The notes beneath the pieces were generated by a model. The model ran no database searches, was not told where the DNA came from, and worked only from the letters and a program-made list of their open reading frames with translations. A DNA stretch of 64,000 nucleotides. It comes from a virus. How positions within the stretch are numbered: position 1 is the stretch's first letter; every line of letters starts with the position of its first letter. The stretch is taken from positions 1-64,000 of IMG/VR virus record IMGVR_UViG_3300020421_002453; one strand, written 5' to 3'. Positions 60,093-64,000 of this stretch are shown in pieces. The position numbers were made by a program, and so were the translations under genes.

Positions 60093-60859
60093 ATGCAATA
60101 TACATGGTGGCAATAGACCACAATAAATCTAATTGGAAACATTCTAATTTTTCACAATACTCTACTAAATCTTGGGAGAGATGGTGTGAGAAAAACGGAG
60201 TGGATTTTCATTGTGTAACAAAACATGATGAACGATATGGGTATCCTATATGGAATAAATTAAATGTAGTAGATGTATGTAAAGATTATGATAAGATTGG
60301 TATTGTTGATTGTGATACTATGATTAACATTAATGCTCCAAACATTTTTGATGAACTTGAAGATGGAATTAGTGGAGTACATGATGATAGTAATTTAAAA
60401 TGGATATATGATAGTATAAATAATTATGGTGTGTATTTTGCAAACGAAATGGATTATGAAAAGTACATAAATGCTGGAGTAGTATTTCTTGATAACAAAT
60501 CATTAGAGGTATACAAACAATTACAAGATTTTTATTTTACATATCAAGAAGAACTTGATAATTGGAATAAGGGTGGTGGAAGAGAACAAACACTATTTAA
60601 TTATCATGTACAAGGTATGGGTTTAAAGGTAAATTTATTATCAGCAAAATGGAATGTTTTAGATATAGGTAGAAGAGAGTTATGGCAATGTAATTGGCAA
60701 CAAGAACCACTAACAAATCCAAACAAACCATTTGAGTGGTTGGAGGCTGGTAAGAAACCACATTATGTTAACTATGGTTGTATTTACCACTTTACAGGAT
60801 TTCCAATTGAGATGAGAGAACAAGTTATGAGATATACATGGGAGTTAGAAAATGACTAA
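60089..60859 (+). CDS. Glycosyltransferase, GT8-like (GT-A fold)
   Basis: 256 residues. YDKIGIVDCDTMININAPNIF has the DxD (DCD) of retaining GT-A enzymes, and YINAGVVFLDNKS the next conserved strand. NYGCIYHFTGFP near the end is also seen in its neighbour. It starts with an ATG overlapping the previous stop. It is a diverged paralogue of the next gene. Confidence 0.8.
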   Translation: MNAIYMVAIDHNKSNWKHSNFSQYSTKSWERWCEKNGVDFHCVTKHDERYGYPIWNKLNVVDVCKDYDKIGIVDCDTMININAPNIFDELEDGISGVHDDSNLKWIYDSINNYGVYFANEMDYEKYINAGVVFLDNKSLEVYKQLQDFYFTYQEELDNWNKGGGREQTLFNYHVQGMGLKVNLLSAKWNVLDIGRRELWQCNWQQEPLTNPNKPFEWLEAGKKPHYVNYGCIYHFTGFPIEMREQVMRYTWELEND

Positions 60860-61586
60860 TGTAGTATTTTTAGTTGCCATAGGCAATAAAACTGAATATG
60901 AAGTTTGTAAACAATCTTGGAAAAAGTGGTGTGATAAACATGGTGTAGAATTAGTTGTACTTGACCAAGAGATACGACCAAAAGAAGAAATGTTCTATAA
61001 CTTTCAGAGATATTATATGTTTGAATTACTTGATAATATGGGGATTGATTATGATGGTGTATTGACTGTAGATTGTGATACACTAATTCATCCAAACACA
61101 CCAAACTTTTTTGAAACTACTGATAGAGATAAATTATATATGGTAAAAGATAATGGAAGTTATGATTGGATTATCAGAGGATTAGAGTGGTATAAACATT
61201 TATTCACTAACGATGGATTTGATATCTTTGAGTATTCTAATAGTGGATTTCAATTGATGGGTAAGAAACATAAAGATTTCTATACAAAGATGTTGGAGTT
61301 ATGGGAAGAAAAGGGTGATGAGATAATAGAGATATCTGAAAAATATGGATTGGGTAAAGAACAGGCCATATGGAATTGGATGATTAGAGAACATGATATA
61401 GAATATGAATTACTACCATACAAATATAACATGACAAACATGGCTACAAAAGAAATATTAAACATCAACATATTCACTAAGTTAGGTTGGATTTACCACT
61501 TTAATGGACTAGAAGGAAAAGAAGAGGGAAGTGTGAGAAGAGTAATGGAAGAAACTTATAGGTATTTAAATGAAATTGAATTATAA
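60852..61586 (+). CDS. Glycosyltransferase, GT8-like (GT-A fold)
   Basis: 244 residues. VVFLVAIGNKTEYEVCKQSWKKWC, then GVLTVDCDTLIHPNTPNFF (DxD) and YSNSGFQLMGKKHKDFY mirror the preceding protein, and GWIYHFNGLEG matches its end. Tandem duplication followed by divergence is likely. The donor and acceptor are unknown. Confidence 0.8.
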   Translation: MTNVVFLVAIGNKTEYEVCKQSWKKWCDKHGVELVVLDQEIRPKEEMFYNFQRYYMFELLDNMGIDYDGVLTVDCDTLIHPNTPNFFETTDRDKLYMVKDNGSYDWIIRGLEWYKHLFTNDGFDIFEYSNSGFQLMGKKHKDFYTKMLELWEEKGDEIIEISEKYGLGKEQAIWNWMIREHDIEYELLPYKYNMTNMATKEILNINIFTKLGWIYHFNGLEGKEEGSVRRVMEETYRYLNEIEL

Positions 61587-62610
61587 ATTTGCGATAGGTT
61601 GTTTAGTACAATTCTATGAGATACATATCATCAAGGATTATTTATTAAGTGTAAAGAATTCTTTAGAGAATGTAGAAAATAAAAATAATGTTTTGATTGA
61701 TATATGTTTTAATTTGAATCAAGGATTAGAAAAGGTTGATGATAATAAAACATCGGTTGGTGAACTACGAGATAAGTTCAGAGAAATACTAAAGGATGTA
61801 TTTGGTTATGACCATCATTATGATGATGCACAAAACTACAATATAAAATTAGTGGAACATGATACTAATGGTGGTAGTTCAATAGAACAGATTTATACTA
61901 TTGCAGATTATAGAAGAGAGTTTAATGAAAAGTATTGTGAACAAGTTGATGTGTTAATGTGGGGAGAGAGTGATTCACTAATCCCAAAACAAACTTGGGA
62001 AATATTACAGAACTTACATTTTGCATCAGAGAATAATGGTGTTCACAAGTATGTTAGTTTCTTTGCTACTTGTAAAATGTGGGATGATACTTGGAAAGTA
62101 TTAGAACATCCAGAGTTTACAGATAAACCATTCATAGAAATGGATACTGAGAATTGGTGGAGTTTACGATATAATATGAACCAAGATGAAATGGATAAGA
62201 TTAATGATAGAACTGAAGAATTGGATATACAACAAACAACACAATTAAAGTTTAATGGGTGTGGATTAGTTATATCATCAGATGTAATCAAGAGTGGTGC
62301 AAACATACCAAAGAGTGTATTCTTTGTACATGAAGATACAGCATTTATGAATAATTGTTTGATACATTTCAGAAACCAATTACCACAATATATTATTAAG
62401 AATATTTTATTGGTACATAACAGAAAGTTACCAAACAAAAGAATGTATATTAAAGGACAAGATATACAAGATGGTGATATGACAGAGATGAGAAAGAAAC
62501 AATATTGGTTTCACAATGCTGATAAGATGAGTCAAATGAATGCATTCAATACAACAGAACAAGGATATACATATTCATGGGAAGATGTATTTAGGGAGTA
62601 TAATGAATAA
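61570..62610 (+). CDS. Probable GT-A-type glycosyltransferase
   Basis: 346 residues. YKFAIGCLVQFYEIHIIKDYLLSVKNSLE opens like a GT-A fold. VLMWGESDSLIPKQTWEILQNL has an E-x-D in the place of DxD, and SVFFVHEDTAFMNNCLI a later acidic strand. No family is recognised with confidence. It overlaps both neighbours. Confidence 0.65.
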   Translation: MKLNYKFAIGCLVQFYEIHIIKDYLLSVKNSLENVENKNNVLIDICFNLNQGLEKVDDNKTSVGELRDKFREILKDVFGYDHHYDDAQNYNIKLVEHDTNGGSSIEQIYTIADYRREFNEKYCEQVDVLMWGESDSLIPKQTWEILQNLHFASENNGVHKYVSFFATCKMWDDTWKVLEHPEFTDKPFIEMDTENWWSLRYNMNQDEMDKINDRTEELDIQQTTQLKFNGCGLVISSDVIKSGANIPKSVFFVHEDTAFMNNCLIHFRNQLPQYIIKNILLVHNRKLPNKRMYIKGQDIQDGDMTEMRKKQYWFHNADKMSQMNAFNTTEQGYTYSWEDVFREYNE

Positions 62611-63310
62611 TTTAATAGTAGCAATAGATGATGTACATCCAGAAAAAGGTTGGGGAGTTGAGGGTGATGTTCAAGTACAATACCTTGAAAACCTACATCA
62701 TAATTTTGGAGTAAAGTTTAACTTATTTGTACCAAGTAATTACCACAATAAGTTTCCAATCACAAAAGAGTTTGTAGATTTTTGGACACAACACGATTGG
62801 ATAGAGTTAAGTAATCATGGACACTTTCATGCTTGTCAAGATAAAGAAATCACAGGTTTAAATAAGAAATCAGGTGAGAAAGTTATTTTGGAACTTGGTG
62901 AGATGGAGTTTATGGAACTACAACATGGTGATGCAGTTCAAAGAATACAAGAGAGTTTGAATTTATGGAATGCTTGTGGATATAGACCAAGAGGATTCAG
63001 AGCACCAGGTTGGGGAGTGAACCAACAATCAGCAGATGCTATCAGTAGTTATTTTGATTGGACGGCAGGACACAATAAAATAAATTCAGCAATAAAATGG
63101 GGATGTCAATTCTTTGAAGGTCATGATGGAATAAATGAATCTGATAATATAAATTTATATGGTAATACATTTATGTTTCAATCACATATTAATGGTACAC
63201 ATAATGAAAATGTGTGGAATGAAGAAAATTTTTTACATTTTGAGAAAGTTTTAGAATATTTATTATCACAATATAAAATACAATTCAGAACAATATCAGA
63301 GATAAAATGA
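62603..63310 (+). CDS. Polysaccharide deacetylase (NodB/CE4-like)
   Basis: 235 residues from ATG 62603, with AGGGAG upstream; the open frame extends further 5' inside the previous gene without an RBS. Asp-Asp (9-10) in VAIDDVHPEKGWG, the metal-binding ELSNHGHFH (His72, His76), GFRAPGWGVN (131-140) and FQSHINGTHNE fit carbohydrate esterase family 4. It would remove acetyl groups from an N-acetyl sugar. Confidence 0.88.
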   Translation: MNNLIVAIDDVHPEKGWGVEGDVQVQYLENLHHNFGVKFNLFVPSNYHNKFPITKEFVDFWTQHDWIELSNHGHFHACQDKEITGLNKKSGEKVILELGEMEFMELQHGDAVQRIQESLNLWNACGYRPRGFRAPGWGVNQQSADAISSYFDWTAGHNKINSAIKWGCQFFEGHDGINESDNINLYGNTFMFQSHINGTHNENVWNEENFLHFEKVLEYLLSQYKIQFRTISEIK

Positions 63311-64000
63311 AAGTTGCATTCTTTTCAGAAATAGGTAATAACCAAAAATATCCAAGAACTTTTCCAAATGCTCGTACAGAGGTGGCATGGTGTTTGGCAC
63401 TTGAAGCTCCAATGTGTAGTTTGACTCCATCACAAAAAGAAAGAATAGATGATGATTTTGATTTGGGTATTGTAATTATACCTAAGAATAATCCTGAACT
63501 AATTGATTGGGAATGGGTTAGAAGTAAATGTGATAAAGTGGCAGTAATGCAAGAAGGCCCACATTGGTATTTTCAAGACTATGACATAAACAATCAGTTT
63601 AATTATTATAATGCTTTGATGGAGGCCGATAGGGTGTATTGTCATAACGAATCTGATGTAAGTTATTATCTTGGGTTGGGTTGTAAAGATGTAAGAGTGA
63701 TGAGAAGTTTAATGATACCTGCTGGAATATCAAGTAGAGGTGATGATGAAATAGGTAATGGTGGAATAATCTTAGGTGGTAATTTTGTTTCTTGGTATGG
63801 TGGATTTGATTCTTATATAGTATCAAGAGAATTTGGATTAAAACTATCTGCACCATCAATGGGTAGAAAACAAGAACAAGAAAGTTTGATAGAAGATATA
63901 AACTATCTGCCATATATGAATTGGAGATTATGGATTACAGGATTAGCACAATATAAGTTTGGTGTACATTTGATGAGAACTCATGCTGCTGGAACATTTA
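63307..64000 (+). CDS. Probable GT-B glycosyltransferase (3' end cut by window)
   Basis: Starts at ATG 63307 overlapping the preceding stop and runs open to the window end (at least 231 residues). MKVAFFSEIGNNQKYPRTFPNARTEVAW, CDKVAVMQEGPHWYF, EADRVYCHNESDVSYYLGLG and GGIILGGNFVSWYGG look like a GT-B transferase, with a donor-domain fragment at the end (LMRTHAAGTF). The C-terminal half is missing, so the family is not fixed. Confidence 0.65.
   Translation, partial: MKVAFFSEIGNNQKYPRTFPNARTEVAWCLALEAPMCSLTPSQKERIDDDFDLGIVIIPKNNPELIDWEWVRSKCDKVAVMQEGPHWYFQDYDINNQFNYYNALMEADRVYCHNESDVSYYLGLGCKDVRVMRSLMIPAGISSRGDDEIGNGGIILGGNFVSWYGGFDSYIVSREFGLKLSAPSMGRKQEQESLIEDINYLPYMNWRLWITGLAQYKFGVHLMRTHAAGTF

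Noticed and set aside
1-64000. tRNA genes, CRISPR arrays, insertion sequences, integrase or attachment sites
   Set aside because: I looked in the gaps between genes and found no cloverleaf with CCA-type acceptor, no regularly spaced repeats and no transposase or integrase motif. A covariance scan for tRNAs would be decisive.
1-64000. Alternative genetic code (stop codon reassignment)
   Set aside because: TAA, TGA and TAG all end well-supported genes (for example TAG at 6362, 25587 and 48017), so the standard bacterial code fits.

Overview
This is a contiguous piece of an AT-rich tailed-phage genome from the T4-like myovirus superfamily, most likely marine. The evidence is a contractile tail set (sheath, tube, tape measure, baseplate) next to a full set of T4-type replication proteins: gp32-like SSB, UvsX, a gp41-like helicase, gp43 family B polymerase, gp45 clamp and the gp44/gp62 clamp loader. 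All genes I accept read on the + strand, packed with frequent ATGA-type overlaps. I see no tRNA, CRISPR array, transposon or integrase. The host is not stated by the sequence. The closest clue is a full-length outer-membrane TonB-dependent receptor with an N-terminal carboxypeptidase-regulatory-like domain, a layout typical of Bacteroidota and related FCB-group bacteria, so I infer a Gram-negative host of that kind.

Layout. 1-13.5 kb is the tail module: a truncated fibre with an S74 chaperone, sheath, tube, a small membrane protein, a tail-assembly chaperone with a probable programmed frameshift, tape measure, and three baseplate-type proteins. 13.6-19.1 kb carries ThyX, a RimK-like ATP-grasp ligase, a reduced family A DNA polymerase, a ParB-fold protein and two unknowns. 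19.1-19.7 kb has no gene but encodes what looks like a large, elaborately folded RNA with its own promoter candidate and terminator. 19.8-27.7 kb is replication and nucleotide supply: SSB, UvsX, flap nuclease, DNA methyltransferase, helicase and a B12-dependent ribonucleotide reductase. 27.7-30.6 kb is the TonB-dependent receptor, preceded by an ideal H-type RNA pseudoknot and followed by a terminator. 30.6-36.1 kb returns to replication: PolB, clamp, a second paralogous methyltransferase and gp44.

From 36.1 to 41.0 kb an accessory island (zinc-ribbon, GNAT, a protein with three Hint domains, two 2OG oxygenases, a sulfotransferase) separates the two clamp-loader subunits. From 41.4 kb to the end is an unusually long glycan region: many glycosyltransferases, a CMP-sugar synthetase, a DegT aminotransferase, a sugar formyltransferase, a CapD/PseB-like dehydratase, a SIS-HAD fusion, an MBL-Rieske fusion resembling CMP-sialic acid hydroxylase, and a polysaccharide deacetylase. 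Interspersed among these are ClpP, GroES, a RecB-like nuclease and a DUF1599 protein.

The most interesting features are the RNA at 19.2-19.6 kb, the RNR-pseudoknot-TonB receptor cassette, the triple-Hint protein and the CMAH-like enzyme. The glycan genes could together make and attach an acidic sugar of nonulosonic type, either to the virion or to the host surface. The receptor could change what the infected cell imports or which phages can attach to it.
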